64,000 bases of DNA from Monomorium pharaonis (GCF_013373865.1 NC_050472.1:19280636-19344635), one strand, 5' to 3'. Counted from the first letter of the stretch, positions 38,101 through 50,614 are shown. Numbers and translations are program-made. Notes: generated by a model from the sequence alone, not told the origin.

Positions 38101-41100
38101 GCGCGATACTTAAAATCCCGTCTTTCCGGTTGCGTCTGCGTGCGTGCCGCACACGTGCCTGCGTCGCAGATGCGAGTAACTGTACTCTCTTCTGCGTATA
38201 CCGGGTTAGTGCATACGGGCGATTGACACACGAGCCTTGAGCGCCTAAAAAAAAAAAGAGTCCACGGGTCTCGTGTGCCGCACGAGACGTGGCTCGACGC
38301 TCGCGTGAATTCGAACAATCCCCGTAATTCGGCGACGACGTTTTTACGCCAAGCCGTTAAATTCCGCACGCGAATCCGCTCGCTCGGCACGCAAGTAGGA
38401 AAGTTTGTCTCTCCGCCGGCATGCGTATGTGGGTTAGTATTATAGAAAACTCGTAGCGAAAAAACGAAGTTGACGATGCGACGGGACAGGCGAGACCCAC
38501 TTTGGCCGGCTAGTCCGGCTTGGCGCGACCGAATAATAATATTGAATATTGTCTTTAATGCTTCAGCATTTAGGTAGAATTCAACCGTAATCAAAGCTCT
38601 CTCTCTCTTTCTTTCTCTCTCTCTCTTTCGCCTCCAGATTGTATGATGTAACACTAATTTGTGTTATTCTTTGTATCTACAAGGGAGACGAGTAAAATTA
38701 TATATTTACGAGGGGCATTTATATAAAACTGATTCTACCGGAGATGTGTCATTGTCAGCTGCACAGGAAGTTGAATTATACTGAAAGTCGGCATACATAG
38801 TCACGTATGCTCCGATGCGGCATAAAGTACTTAAAATATTACTCCAAACGTACGAGCTGTTAAGTAGAAACGTCAGCGGTAGACAATGGACGGTCTAGTT
38901 AGCTACACTAATTAATAACGAAAACGAGTACGTATAATACATATGTAACCGCTGTTACAACTGTTCGCGGCAGCAATGTCCGAGTTCCTTTAGAAAACGG
39001 CCGTCCGCTACGTCTGCGCAATTACCAAGTCTCGCGCTTAATAAAATTCTTGGTAGAGTCTACGAACAAAGGCTGCAGTCTACGAGCAAGGTGTATTCCT
39101 TTTTTGTTTCTCCGAGCTTTCCCGGAGATGAGAAACGACAAAACGACTTATCTGCAGGAAGATGGAAAATTGCCCCGATTCGATTGCGTAGGTCGCTCGA
39201 ACGACTTCTCTCCTCGACCTTTAATTATCTAATTAAAACTCAACTCGTAAACTCCCACTAATAGCTCCCCGATGCGCAGTTGGGCATCACGGAAGATTGC
39301 TCGTGTCAATGGAGACCGATTTGAAAAATCACTCGCGAATGCGATAGAAATTGGAGCCCAATAATTTTACATCAATCATTCGACCCTTTCATGTTTAATA
39401 ATTTGTTTAATGTAATTTGAAAAATTACACGAGGACGTGCGATACAATCAATTTTAAAGCTGGGATCGAAGCAATTTCTAATATGAATTGATATATTACA
39501 CATTGTAATTTTACATTAATCATTAATCATAGGTAAATATCTGCTTTCCTCGTGCCTCGAACTCTTTATCGGCGAACTTTCAGAGCCACAGTCATGCATG
39601 ACTTTCCATTAAATATAATTATCGACAGTACTTTCCATCGAGATACGGGATAGAAATCGATCGTCGCGTTATCGCGAATAACAGTCGTCCAATAATAAAG
39701 CGCAATTCCTCTTTCTTACCATACGATCGCGAGATTACGATTCTGAATACATGTGCTCCGCCCGACAAATTGTCTGGCACATTTCCCGAGAGCTGGACCA
39801 TCTGTGTCACGGACGCGAGAAAAGCGCGTAGAAAGTTGAAACCCGGAGGAAATTGCTCGCGCGCGCACCCAGAAGTGACGTCCCCCATCGAATTGTCGAC
39901 GTAGGACATTGACGGTAAAATAAATAGGCGACCCTATGGGTCTTTTTTCATAGAGCACTCGGCGCGTCATGGAGAAGGGGAGCGGGGAGGGGGGTCCCCG
40001 AACGGAGCCCGACCTAGTGTTCTCAACTTGGAGAATGTGTGTGACGGGCTGCCGTGGTCGTTTCGAAGTGCGTGGAGCGCGCGCGCGCGCGTGCGTTTAT
40101 AGACCCACATAATCGAGAAACCAGCAACCGCATTCCTCATACACGTAGTAATGGACCGCCTCACTCACGATCTCCCCCCACCCCCCCACCCCCCGGTCAT
40201 GCACACGAGGTCTTTCAATTTTCTCGCTCGCTGTCCATCCGGCTCTCTTGCGTGACCCCGCGAGTGATGATGTATATCTGATCACCGAGCAGAGAAGGAA
40301 GAGACGCAACTAGGAAGAGAAAGAAAGAAAAGAGAGATGCATGCACAGCCGGGAGGAGAAGATACGTCAGCGAGATTACGAATGAGCGCGTCTCGCATCA
40401 GCATGTGCGCCGCGATGAAGATGTTAAAAAGCGTATTGAAAATGTCGAAGGTGTGAAGTTACCGTGAAGTGTATCTCTCCGTTAGGATCAGGGTAAACTT
40501 GCGAGATAGCAATATCATCTTATAAGTATAAAGAACAGTAGAATTCTGTAGAAGTAGCAGAATTTCAGCGAGAAAGAAAAAGAAGAATGGGGATGTGAGT
40601 CAGAAACGTAAACTGCGCGATAAACTGTTGCGGGAATATGAGGAAGATAATGTGCGATTCGGACTCTTGCCATGATCGGTGATCCATAACCCCGGGCGAT
40701 GGCCCAAATGCCTGGCACACATAACGCACGTGTAACTGCACTACTACCTAGATACTTTTACGAAATCCTATTAATTCGCGGCCGAAAGTTTTTGATGTTT
40801 TACAGATCACGTGTGTCGCGACTTATTCACGACTTTTGTGATGATCGTTTAAATTATGACTATGCATTCTAAATTTCACGACTGATCGAAGAAGATTAAT
40901 GCTCGAGGTCTCTCGAAGACTGATAATGATGTTTTTATTAAAAAAAAAGTCAACCGGAGTAAACTTAAAAAAATTGGCTAAAAATAATCTATATTACAGA
41001 TAGAAAGATTTACTCTGAATCTGGGACACAATAATATGATTGGGTTAAATTGATATTCAATACTTCTTGGGGCGAAAATAACAATGTATCGATAAGTGAA

Positions 41101-44098
41101 TAAATAAAAATAATGTTTTTAAAACGTAAAGTTTTAATAATATAATGTACATGTCAATGTATATTATAAATGTTAATTTCACTGAAGAAATATGCTTTCG
41201 TAATTTGCTTCTAAATTGTATCAATGTTAATTTTCTACATAAGACAGTCTTAGCCAAAAGTATGAGGCACTTACATATTTTACTTTTTAACATATTCATC
41301 TTGTGTTAAAACAGAAAAAAAATTGGGATGGACCATGCGAGACATGTGAAAGTTAAATTGAATAGAAAATTTTTACTGTGCATATTCGATTTGCCTTACA
41401 CTCGCAAAGTAACTGTAATGTGCTTATAGAAACATCGGAAGGTGTTACGGCGCTAGAAGGTCACATGTAGAAGGGAGAGGAAATGGCAGAGTGTAAAGCA
41501 CGTTTGTTCACAAACGAATAGCTGCACCACTCATAACTTCGATCCGTTCGCATCTCACCTCACCATTGTGTTATGTACCAGGCGAAACAAAACGATCGCA
41601 AACAAGAATGTTAGACTCGACGATGCGAATCCCTTTTTTTCCACCCGTCTGGCAATGATCCATCGCTAAAATGGCAGGTACCTCAGCCAAAGTTCTCGAG
41701 TACACCGACCTTTCCTAAGGCCAGGTGTACGTTCGAAAGTTTCGCTAATAAGAGTATCGTTCTTCCGGAGAGACTTTGCTCGCAGGTAGATCCGCGTTGA
41801 AAGGCACTGTCAACCCCGCTGTATCTGGCGCAAACTTTTGCCGCTAAGAGCGGCCCCCGCAGAGTAAAGCTCCAAAGTTTATACCCAGCGACCTTTAAAG
41901 ATTCCAAGCTATAAAGTTTGGCGATCATTAACGTCAACGAAAACTCCGAAAAGTTTGATAAATCGAGTAATTTCGGGTTCGGAACGCGAGCTCCGGGCTC
42001 TGCGTGGAAATGTGGCTTGGCTATTCTTCGCAGAAGAGATCGATATCCTTGTTTAATGTCCAAGCTACTTTTAAAGGATAATTTTTTATTCTGACCCACG
42101 TTCTCCTTGCACCGTTCCCGATTTGAAAGAATAAAGAATTGCGTTTTACCAATTGCAGCCACGGAGTGCATCGAGTCCGAGACGGGATGCAGGAGGTGCA
42201 GGGACGGGACTTGCGCCAGATGCGCCGTGCTACTACATCAGGGTACCTGCGTGCATACCTGCCCACCGGGCTTCGTCGCCGACTGGTCCACCCGCGACGA
42301 GTACATGGGCCGCATCTGCCGCGAGACCGGCTACATGTTCGGCCTCACCGGTAGCCAGGTCGCGATATTGGTGGGGGTGGTCTCCGGTGCTACCATTTGC
42401 ATCTTCATCATCCTCTGCGGCGCGATAGTCGTGCACCGGCGCAAGAAGAGGGCAGCGAAGCTGGCACAGCAGTTTGAGGACAGGTACTTGTTGACTTTTT
42501 CGTTACACTCTATCATTCGTTCGCACGTGGCAATTCATTGCATCCTCGTGGATTTCAGCGCGGAAAGGAGGGAGTTTCTGAAACACCTGGCGACGCTCCG
42601 TGGAGAGGCCAATACTTTCCTCGCTATGCTCAACGACACTAGAAGACAGGTCAGAGAGCTGTACTACTCGGGAAGTAACGGAGACGGTGCCGTCGGAATC
42701 CAGGCGTACAGGTAGAGACACCGCAGATGAATCGGATTATCAAATATGTTTTTAAAGTTGAGAATGATCGTAGCAGAAATTTATTGTTAAACATAAAATA
42801 CTTAATTAGAGAAATATGTCAAAAAACTGTCAAACATTAAATAACATATTTTAGAAAAATATCGGTTAAAAAATTGAACATTTTTCTAATATAGAAAAAC
42901 GATACTGTTATTTTTTTTTTAAACAAAACTTACATATTTTTTTAGTAAAAAAAGTTTTTATATGTTTAATGTGTATGTGTATTTTCTTATTAATGTTTAT
43001 TAATATTGTTGTAGACCAGTGCTACGTGACCTAGCGAGAATATTAGTCCTCGTGAACAGGCGAGACGATGAAATACCACTTCCGCCCGACGATTGGCAAC
43101 GACTATTCTCGTGGGCAGAGCGGCTGCTGAGAAGATACAAAAGGCACAGTTCTCCAGAAGTAAGAATTGTTCTCGCGAATATTTCTACATAAAAAATGAA
43201 ACGATAAACGAGCGTGCTACCGATATTATCTCACACTTTTAATTCTTTTTCACGCCAGTCCCTAAAGCACTTTGGTGAGTCACATTCCCTGCTATATGCA
43301 AAAAGTTTAGCATTAAACGAGTGTTTCCCGTGCTTTCCCTAAACGACAGACCGTTTTTTTACATAAAACATGTATGAATTGACATCCTGAATTGTATAAT
43401 ATTTATCGTTCTCTTGTAACTTTAAGGTGGCTCAGCTCGTGACGTTCCTGCAGCAGCCGACGAACAACCCCGTCCAGATGACTCCGTCACCGACGCAACC
43501 GGTCACGGCGTCGCAATCACCACCTCATCAGCCCGTGTACGAACCGAGAAGCACCCCTACTAATCTCACCACATTCCAAGCGAACGTGCCGCTCGCGACG
43601 TTCCAAGCGAGCGACAAGTCGAGCATCAGTCCGGCCAGTTCGAGCCTCGGCTACACGAAGGATCACAGTCCCCTCGGGTCGAGTCTAGGTCAAAACAGCG
43701 CTTCCGGCGTTTATAACAGCGAGAAGCTCAGCCCGAATGGCTCGACGATCGGTCAAACGACACCCCTCGTTTACGAGAGTAATCTGAAGCGAGGAGGCTC
43801 GAGGACGACGAGCGATTCGCATTTCCAAGAACTGCAGACAATCTCTGCATTCAATCGCAGTTACAATGTTGGCGCACTGCCCCTAGAGACCAACAGCATC
43901 CGCGCGTTGCACGACGAATGCGAGATTAACGATGGCCTGGACCGCGACTTGAATCCCCAATGGAAGTTTCAGAGCAGCCCCGTGGAGGCGGCCAATTACA
44001 CTATTCTGTCGGACTGGTCGCCCGCACGCGACTATCTCATCGACGACTTTACGATTCTCGGCTTTCGGCCACAGGACGAGATCACCACGGAATTATAA
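14010..44098 (+). CDS. Cysteine-rich single-pass membrane protein with a 28-kb first intron (462 aa)
   Basis: Five coding exons: 14010-14103, 42159-42483, 42559-42711, 43015-43159 and 43427-44098 (stop TAA). They total 1389 nt, and junction phases agree (1, 2, 2, 0). Residues 1 to about 27 form a signal peptide. Residues 35-85 are Cys-rich, with furin-like spacing (CRRCRDGTCARC, then CVHTCPPGF). Residues 98-123 are a transmembrane helix stopped by HRRKKR. About 340 cytoplasmic residues follow: a Glu/Arg-rich helical part (exons 2-4) and a Ser/Pro/Thr-rich disordered tail (exon 5). The design is receptor-like, but I do not recognise the orthologue and assign no function. Further small exons inside the first intron cannot be excluded, although joining the visible exons keeps the frame. 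Confidence 0.75.
15804..16060. repeat. Degenerate inverted-repeat sequence
   Basis: TGTCAATTTAACAT at 15805-15818 is the inverse of 15994-16007, and the stretch ends TTTTTTAGAGTGTA, which resembles a mariner-type MITE terminus. No matching left end was found, so it is probably an old, broken copy. Confidence 0.3.
19407..19558. mobile_element. Short MITE with TA duplication (M)
   Basis: Left end CATGGAGAGAATTTAC; right end AAAATTCTCTCCGTG; TA on both sides (19405-19406 and 19559-19560). The inner arms TTACTCTCAAAATCT and the inverse AGATTTTGAGGGCAAA also pair. About 152 bp, no coding capacity; the TA target suggests Tc1/mariner type. Confidence 0.7.
21007..21028. repeat. (CT)n microsatellite
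   Basis: Eleven CT units at the edge of a CpG-rich intronic patch. Confidence 0.9.
23113..23146. repeat. (GA)n tract followed by a G run
   Basis: About eleven GA units then roughly eleven G residues, purine-only on the + strand. Confidence 0.9.
25938..26308. mobile_element. AT-rich MITE with TA duplication (N)
   Basis: Left end CCGATAGAAAGAAATAG; right end CATTTTTCTATCAGTG; TA at 25936-25937 and 26309-26310. The arms are diverged. The core is a series of CTATAAT/ATTATAG palindromes. No coding capacity. Confidence 0.6.
29830..30042. mobile_element. Palindromic MITE (O)
   Basis: Left arm CACTGAGAAAAAAATGTTG with CTAAATTTTTCAACTTGAT further in; right arm ATCAAGTTGAAAAATTTAG ending TTTTTCTCAGTG. 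The arms pair over about 48 bases. No target duplication could be identified. Confidence 0.7.
35779..37327. mobile_element. 1.5-kb non-autonomous transposon with TA duplication (P)
   Basis: Left end GGGTAAATTAGGATATGATG and right end CATCATACCCGAGTTTACCC form a 22-bp inverted repeat with three mismatches, flanked by TA at 35777-35778 and 37328-37329. The interior is AT-rich with no open frame above about 65 codons, so no transposase is intact. It contains the nested palindrome Q. The GGGT ends and TA target resemble those of E1, but the sequences differ after four bases. Confidence 0.7.
36263..36546. mobile_element. Palindromic MITE Q, nested in P
   Basis: ACACAGGACCACATTTGATT at the left returns in inverse at the right (AATCAAATGTGATCTTGTGT), followed on both sides by GGCATAAAA and GGTATCGG in paired orientation. 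284 bp with a unique core. Confidence 0.75.
42159..44098 (+). other. Extracellular, transmembrane and cytoplasmic exons of the membrane protein
   Basis: Exon 42159-42483 carries the Cys-rich ectodomain, the helix (SQVAILVGVVSGATICIF onward) and the basic stop-transfer HRRKKR. Exon 42559-42711 is predicted helical (REFLKHLATLRGEANTF, then TRRQVRELYYSG). Exon 43015-43159 continues it (LRDLARILVLVNRRDDE, DDWQRLFSWAERLLRRY). Exon 43427-44098 is a Ser/Pro/Gln/Thr-rich tail ending DEITTEL. The three clustered introns are 75, 303 and 267 nt. The 75-nt intron has no in-frame stop, so a retained form would add 25 residues. Confidence 0.8.
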
Positions 44099-47000
44099 TA
44101 ATTGTAATCGACTGATAGTGATACATATCCAAACAAGACTTATAAAGGAGAGATTATGAAACGCTTGCGTGTTATGTCTAAATATCGTCATTTAGACATA
44201 ATCGATTTCGATCTTGCTATTCTTAGGAATTTTCTTCGACAATCCTGTAACGATATTTCGTATTATATTGATGATATTTATCAATTGTTTTATTTGTGAA
44301 AGGGTATTGTATGAAACTATACCCGCTACATCTATATGTTACTCGATCGGTATTATCAATTTTTTTTATAAATGAGTTTAAACTAGAGTTAAAACTTAAA
44401 ACAAGAAAAAATTAATGGACAACCATGAATATGCAAATGAATAACTTGATGTTAACTAAAATTGTATTTTGGAAAAATTGGCAACAATACAATACCAGCA
44501 GTTAAAAATAAAATAGATTCATCATGTTGCAGTGTTTTGAAAGAAGAACATACAAAGTTTAAATGAAGTAGATTCAGAATTAGCAAATTTACTAACAAAT
44601 AAATTTCTTTTAGAATATCAAAGGCAGAGAGTAGAGAATAAAAATAGTGTGCAAAAACGGAGAAAGTTTTGAGAAAGTTACAAGGATTTTTGCAAATCAT
44701 TGTTAAAGAAAATAAGACAGAAATTGATTTGATGTACTTTCTTGGTTATCGACACATTTCTTTATTTTTTTTTAATTTTAAACATATATTTATATCATTT
44801 TAAATAGATAGCATACACTAGTTCAGCTATAAAAATCTATTTTCTAATTATTAATGTCGATAATTAGGAAATATTTGAACAATAAATTATCCTACAGTCA
44901 ATGTTAAGACACAAACAAATGCCATTAAGTATGAAAAGTTTAATTAAACTGCTATGAAAAAAATCATGTAAAAATTTGTTATCTGGAAAAGGACAATGAA
45001 AAAACTCGAGTCCTCCAAGTTTTCTTTGGAGGCTGATCTGATATGAAATGTTAGGTATTAATGATTTTCATAACATTAATTTCTACGAAACAGTATTTAT
45101 GTCCTAAATATTGTCTCATTTTATTATAATAATAATATCTAATTTAAATATATTCTAGTACACTGTGCAATAGAAAAAAATGCAATGGTATCAAGTTGTA
45201 AAAGCTTTGTGTAAATATTGGTTTTTATTTAATTTCTGCATATCCCTATAGTTGCATAAAACATTGGCGGAGCATTGGGAAGTAATGTAAATATAATATC
45301 CCTAATATTGATTTAATATTTAATTTTTTGTATTGGACATTAATTGCATTTTAATTTGGAAACAATATATTACGAACCAAGTAACGTTACATTGGAAAGA
45401 CATTAGCCAATGCATTCCAAATTGCAATGTTTAGTCAATATTAATCAATGTTTAGCCAATATCAGCCAATGTACTGCCAACGTATTGTTACTACTAGGGG
45501 TGTCTAATAATGATTATCTTATATATATAGTGTACTAGTCAACATTTCCGTTTACATCGAAATATTAAAGCGCATCTTTATGATTTTCATATTTATTTGC
45601 TTTTACTTCTGGCCTGCACTTACGCCTGCATCTAACTTTAATTTGTTCTCCCGGCAAACTTATAATTGTATAAATATGTATGTACAATCATCAATGACAA
45701 GACATTGATCACCAATCATGTGATTCGCCATTATAGTGTTCGTTATACACTACGTTTTATAAACTCCACTTGAGTTAGTACAACAATCGTTAAAATTAAC
45801 AACAAAGTGGAGAACGCGAATCTTACAACTACAATTTTATTTATATAAACGAACATATATACACGCTACACACATTTGAGTTGAACGTGTCATTATATAT
45901 ACGTATGACCAGATGGTCACTTGTACAAATTGATGTAAATAATTAATATTTTAGTATTAAATGTAAGAAATTATAAAATATATGCATACTTTGTCAATTT
46001 TTGAAAGTTTATATTTTCGCTATTCGTAACCTTTACAATTTAATTAGATTAAAATTGAATTCTTAATTCTCGAAATAATTATGATGTATGCTTAAAATCT
46101 TTCTTTTTCGGGTTCTTATTGGATTCATTATATGTATATTTCTATGTATGTGAAATCCTCATTATATTTTTTTGAGAATTTAAATCTTCATAATTCCGAG
46201 ACTTGAAATTCAGATTTAATATTTTTGTAATTTATGAAATATTAGTATTATTTTTTGCTTATGATTATATTTTCTTTGTCTAAATTTTCAAATGTGTAAA
46301 TTGAAAGATTTTTTGAAATTTAATTAGTAAAGGCTTTTCGCGTTCTTCTCTAATTACCTATACAACATACTTTGTCTTGAGGGACGCCTTGGGTATGGTT
46401 TGATGACATTCAAATATCATTGGATCGTTCTCTGATCTTTAGAATGTCTCTTGGAGATTTACGCTGTATAGATATATTTTTCATGAAAATTTTTGAGCGT
46501 TAAAATTCTTATCAGTAGCTAATATCACATTAAACATATGTACAGATCGATCGCGGTTATTGCTGATTATCGTCAACCGGTAAAATTATCAGTTGACTTA
46601 CTGATCGTGTGTAATTATCAATAATATTTTATAATTGCCAACAAAAATTTTAAAAATATCAGGAGAATATAATTAGAGAAATCTATCTTGAAAAATTTAA
46701 ATTTTTATGTAAAGTCGACAAAATATATTTTATAAGTATTATTTTATATCCAATTAATTTTGTACATTGATTAATATTGACTAAACATTTCACCTTTTTT
46801 TCAAATCTATTTCCAATTTCATAACTTTATCTTAATTGTGTGATAGTCGCATTATAATACTAAAAGATAAGAAATTTAATTAAAAACATTTTTATGGACT
46901 GTGTGTATAGTATTTTAGAACAAATTGCGCAATTGAATTTTATGACGAGCTAAATTAAAATTTGAGATTATATTGTGGCTCTTGCCACATAAAAAAATTT

Positions 47001-47278
47001 TCTCTCGAAATTCAAAACTTTACATTCAAAAAAACGCTCCGATAAAAAACAATGTTATAATAAATAATGTTTAAAAAAAGATTAAAAAAACAATTCTATG
47101 TGCTAATAATTCGGTTTAATTTTCAAATTTTCTATTGTCAAGCTTGGGCAGATTTCAAAGCCTCGCAAGTTGTATAGTTTCGTTTTAAAAGAATAATATG
47201 ACCGATAGACGTAAACAATTTCTTATGCCTTTTATTCTTTTTGAAGTAACATGACCATTATTTAAAAAAAAAATGGTA
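44099..47278. other. AT-rich 3' UTR and intergenic DNA
   Basis: No gene seen. AATAAA hexamers at 44598-44603 and 44881-44886 are candidate poly(A) signals for the upstream gene. The rest is AT-rich, with a degenerate inverted repeat at 45244-45500. Confidence 0.55.
45244..45500. repeat. Degenerate inverted-repeat element with CATTGGC motifs
   Basis: The left end CCCTATAGTTGCATAAAAC and the inverse of the right end (GTATTGTTACTACTAGGGG) align imperfectly. The body repeats CCAATGT/ACATTGG many times in both orientations. It is likely an old MITE; the borders are approximate. Confidence 0.4.
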
Positions 47279-47399
47279 CTACATAATTCTTTGTTGCAAA
47301 ATGGAACTGCATAATTGTTTGTTTGACCCGTGAGACGGGCCTTTATTCGACCTACAAAGCATACTGGTGTTGGAGTGAGGGATTAACGGGACTTTACGC

Positions 47400-48844
47400 G
47401 GCTTCGTAATTGCGCAGTTTTCCCGCCAGCGGAAGTGAGCGAGCCGCGCGGGAGACGACGGCTGCGCGCGCAGCCACGGCGAGACGAGAGGGGAGCAGCG
47501 GACGCATTTCCCCGAAGGAATGCGTGCGGACCATGCGACAATTCGTCGTGAAACAGGTCGCATAATTAATTTTTCGAGAGCGGCGAGCTCCCCCACCGGG
47601 CGAAAGCCGTCAAACGGGCCGGACGCGGAAGCGGCCACCGCGACCCGGCCCCGCGCGCGTAAGTTCCTGCGGGGTGGGCGAGGGGCCGCCATGACAGTCG
47701 TCGTATTTTCTGTTAACCGAGAGCACGTAGGCCCCGACGGGGCGACGTTCCGGTGAAATTGTCGCGCGGCTCCGCGTCCGTCACGAACGAAAGCGGCCGT
47801 CCCGCGTCCCGGCTTGGTCGGCCTGGTCGTCGCCGCTACCGAGGAGACGGTGGGCGAGGGCGCGTGGCCATTATCGGCGATTTGCTTGTGGGTGCCCGTG
47901 GCGCGGTGAGACGTCGAAGGAGAGGCGGCGAGCGGCGAGAGAGGAGCGTGACGACGCGGCGCGGCGCGGCGCGCGGTGCGGCGGCGCGACAGGCGGCCCG
48001 TTCCCCTGCCCCCTCCACACCGCCGCGGTGCCTGCCTCTCCCCGCGCGCGCGTCCCTGGTGTCGGGACGGGCGGCGCGTCTCTCCCCCGTGCGCGCCTGT
48101 GTGTTTTGCGGCAGAGGAGGCGAGGAGGAGGCGGCCCCGGAGCCGACGGAGTACGAGATGCGAGAACCGCCGACGGCACCGCGCACCACGTGAGTTTCTA
48201 CCTTCCCCGCGTATACCTGTCCGCGACCCGGGAACCCTGGACCGTGCCGCGTTGCTCCGCGGCGCGCCGCTCCGCGCCACACCGCGCGTGATTTCCCCCT
48301 CGCCCCGAATCCGCGCGTAGCACGTCCATCTTGTTGGCCCCTTGTCCCCGTTGCTCTCTCTCTGCGAACGAACGAACGAACGAACGAGGGAATCGGCCAG
48401 CCAGCTCCAGCGAACGAGCGAGCGATGTGGTGTGCGCGGCGAACGATGCTCGACCACGATGACGACGGCGGCGTCGCCGCCGTCGCCGTCGTCGCCGTCG
48501 TCGCTGGTACGCGTTGCCCGTTCGCTTCTCCGTCGCGGCTGCCTTGGCGGCCGCGCCATTAAACGTTCCCGATCCCGCGCGTCTCTGCTCCCTTGTGCCT
48601 CTCTCTTTCTCTCTCGCCTCTATCGCATGTAATTTCATTTTGGCCGTGGGAAAAATGGAGAGAAAAAGAGAGAGGCGCGAAAAAGGGAGGAAGTCGCGGC
48701 TGAAAGGAACAAAGTTTTTCATTATCGGTGCTGCGTCGTGGCGCGGTATGGCGCTCACCACAGAGAGAGGATGACTCACCTCTTCCCCCCCGCTCGCTCG
48801 CTCGCTCGTTTGCTGAGTTTGCTCGCCGAGCGAGTCCGCCGAGC

Positions 48845-48880
<36 letters not shown>

Positions 48881-49622
48881 TGCGAGGTTAAAATGTAATC
48901 TTATATCGACGCGACGTCGTTCCTTCTCGCTCGTCATCATCGTCATCGTCATCATCGTCGATGTTGCGAATGGCGCCTTCCCGCGCGCGCTCGCTCGCTC
49001 GATCGGTCGCTTGGCGCGAATGTTTACGCGATCACGCGCGACTACTCGCTCGGCCGGGTTCGCCTTCGTGGCACGGCTGACTTTTTCGAGGTTAAACGGA
49101 CGATAGGCACGTCTCGCCCGACCGCCGTCGACGCCGTCCTTGCCGTGAGGAGGAGCCACGGAACTCTTCTTCGGGGACAGAGCCGCAAAAATCGCGGGAG
49201 AGTCGACACGCCGAACCAACTCGCCTTACTCTCCCGCGAGATAGCAATATGGTGCGCATTTTGATATCGTATGCGAATCGATATCGCACAACAAAAAGTC
49301 GTTACAAACTCAACACGCCTGCCGTTGCGCATTACGCGTTATTTAATTGAACGCGCAACCCCGTGCATCCTCGGGTGCTCCTCCGAGAAGCGCGGTTCCA
49401 TCGGTCCCGAATTTCCTGTCTGCGTGTGTGGTGCCGCGAGTAACGCGCCGTTTCTTCTTTCTCGTCGATCCTCCCTTCCCCCCACCCCTCCGACTCCGCG
49501 CGCACTGGCTACCTTCCGACGTAGCTGAAGTACGAAACGACTCTCGAGGATTAACCTTATATAATGCATTTTGCAGGATGAGAAATGAAGTATGTCAGAC
49601 ACGTTTAATTAATATTCTTCAG
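47400..49622 (+). promoter_or_regulatory. crol: CpG-rich promoter and leader region of crol
   Basis: A long CpG-rich block just upstream of the crol coding exons, sharply different from the AT-rich DNA before 47.28 kb. A consensus donor GTGAGT at 48190 could end a non-coding first exon that joins the acceptor at 49621-49622. GTAAGT at about 47659 is an alternative donor. The transcription start is not determined. Large open frames on both strands here have Arg/Ala-rich random composition and are not taken as genes. Confidence 0.45.
48847..48877. repeat. (GA)n microsatellite in the crol leader region
   Basis: About fifteen GA units in the CpG-rich block. GAGA elements are common in insect promoters, but here it may simply be a microsatellite. 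Confidence 0.85.
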
Positions 49623-49631
49623 TGAACGAAG

Positions 49632-50531
49632 ATGAATAGTGAGCAGCATGCATTGCCAGCGACTACGCAGGCACAACAAGAGGTGAGGTACTTTCCAGTC
49701 GCAAAAAAAAAAAAAAACAGGCTAATACACCAAACTACAAATGCGCAAATGACACAGAGCTGCACCAAGAGAGAGTCGCTGACGTTAGACATATATTGAG
49801 ACATTTGTATAATGGGCTTTGTTTTTTTTTATTTATCGTTTGTTGTTTCAATTTCAGTTCGCTGTAAACGAATGGTGTGTCTCGTGCCCACGGAGATTAC
49901 ACGTTTTTAATTTTACAAATTTTTATAGAATTTAAGCTCACATGGGACGTTTTGATTGTTTTGATGCAATGTCCCAGTTACGTTTGTTACTTGCAATTAT
50001 TTTGTCTATGATAGATGCCTCTAGAGTAGTTTTTCACACACATATATATATATAAACTATTACTTTATGCGATTACACAAATCAAATGGCTGTAATTTAT
50101 AATTCTTAGATTAGAGCTGCTTGTAGCGTATATATATATTTATATATAAGATGGCTTATGCTTTCTTCTTTACTCTTCTTTACTCTTGTAACTCTAATAT
50201 TTTGCTTCTCCCGTTTTCTTCATCACGTCTTAACGTATCGAGCTCTTAACAGACTGCATGTATTTGAGTTTGAAAACAGAGTGCCTCCTTACGATCCATT
50301 TCGTATGGTCTGACACAGGTGTGGATATAGAGCATTTTTTCCTCCAGGTTTACATTCTGTATATAACATGGAAACACCGCCGATTCCAGTAGAGCAAACT
50401 CTTCGATAACAAATATCCAAATGGAATCCTTTGTGTCGTGCTGAGGGAAAAAGAAGGGGAGAGAAAGAGAGAGTGAAAGGAAGAGAAAGAGTGAAAGGAA
50501 GAGAAAGAGTGAAAGGAAGAGAAAGAGTGAA

Positions 50532-50614
<83 letters not shown>

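Larger units (their letters stand above)
14104..42158 (+). other. First intron (about 28 kb) of the membrane-protein gene
   Basis: No exon or RNA gene was recognised here. CpG-rich patches of 0.3-1.5 kb recur at about 17.4-17.75, 18.8-19.1, 20.85-21.5, 22.85-24.85, 26.7-27.1, 27.7-28.0, 30.2-31.5, 38.0-38.5 and 39.6-40.4 kb, between AT-rich stretches. Open frames in these patches occur on both strands at once and have no recognisable domain, as expected from low stop-codon density. At least four short inverted-repeat transposons lie inside. The patches could be enhancers; that is inference. Confidence 0.6.

Noticed and set aside
38007..38654. 215-codon minus-strand frame in the 28-kb intron
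   Set aside because: It starts in CTCT simple sequence (read as an Arg/Glu run) and has no domain; it overlaps a plus-strand frame of similar quality.
41683..42171. 162-codon minus-strand frame ending at the acceptor of the membrane-protein exon 2
   Set aside because: No recognisable domain and no neighbouring exon on that strand. It is the longest single intronic minus-strand frame outside a simple repeat, so RNA evidence could still change this.
47279..48559. 426-codon open frame on the minus strand before crol, with overlapping frames on both strands
   Set aside because: The block is extremely CpG-rich, open frames occur in several frames at once, and the product is Arg/Ala/Pro-rich with no domain. 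It is explained by composition.
48198..48779. 193-codon minus-strand frame with an Arg run
   Set aside because: The Arg run is the complement of CGTCGT-type repeats; no domain, and it overlaps other chance frames.
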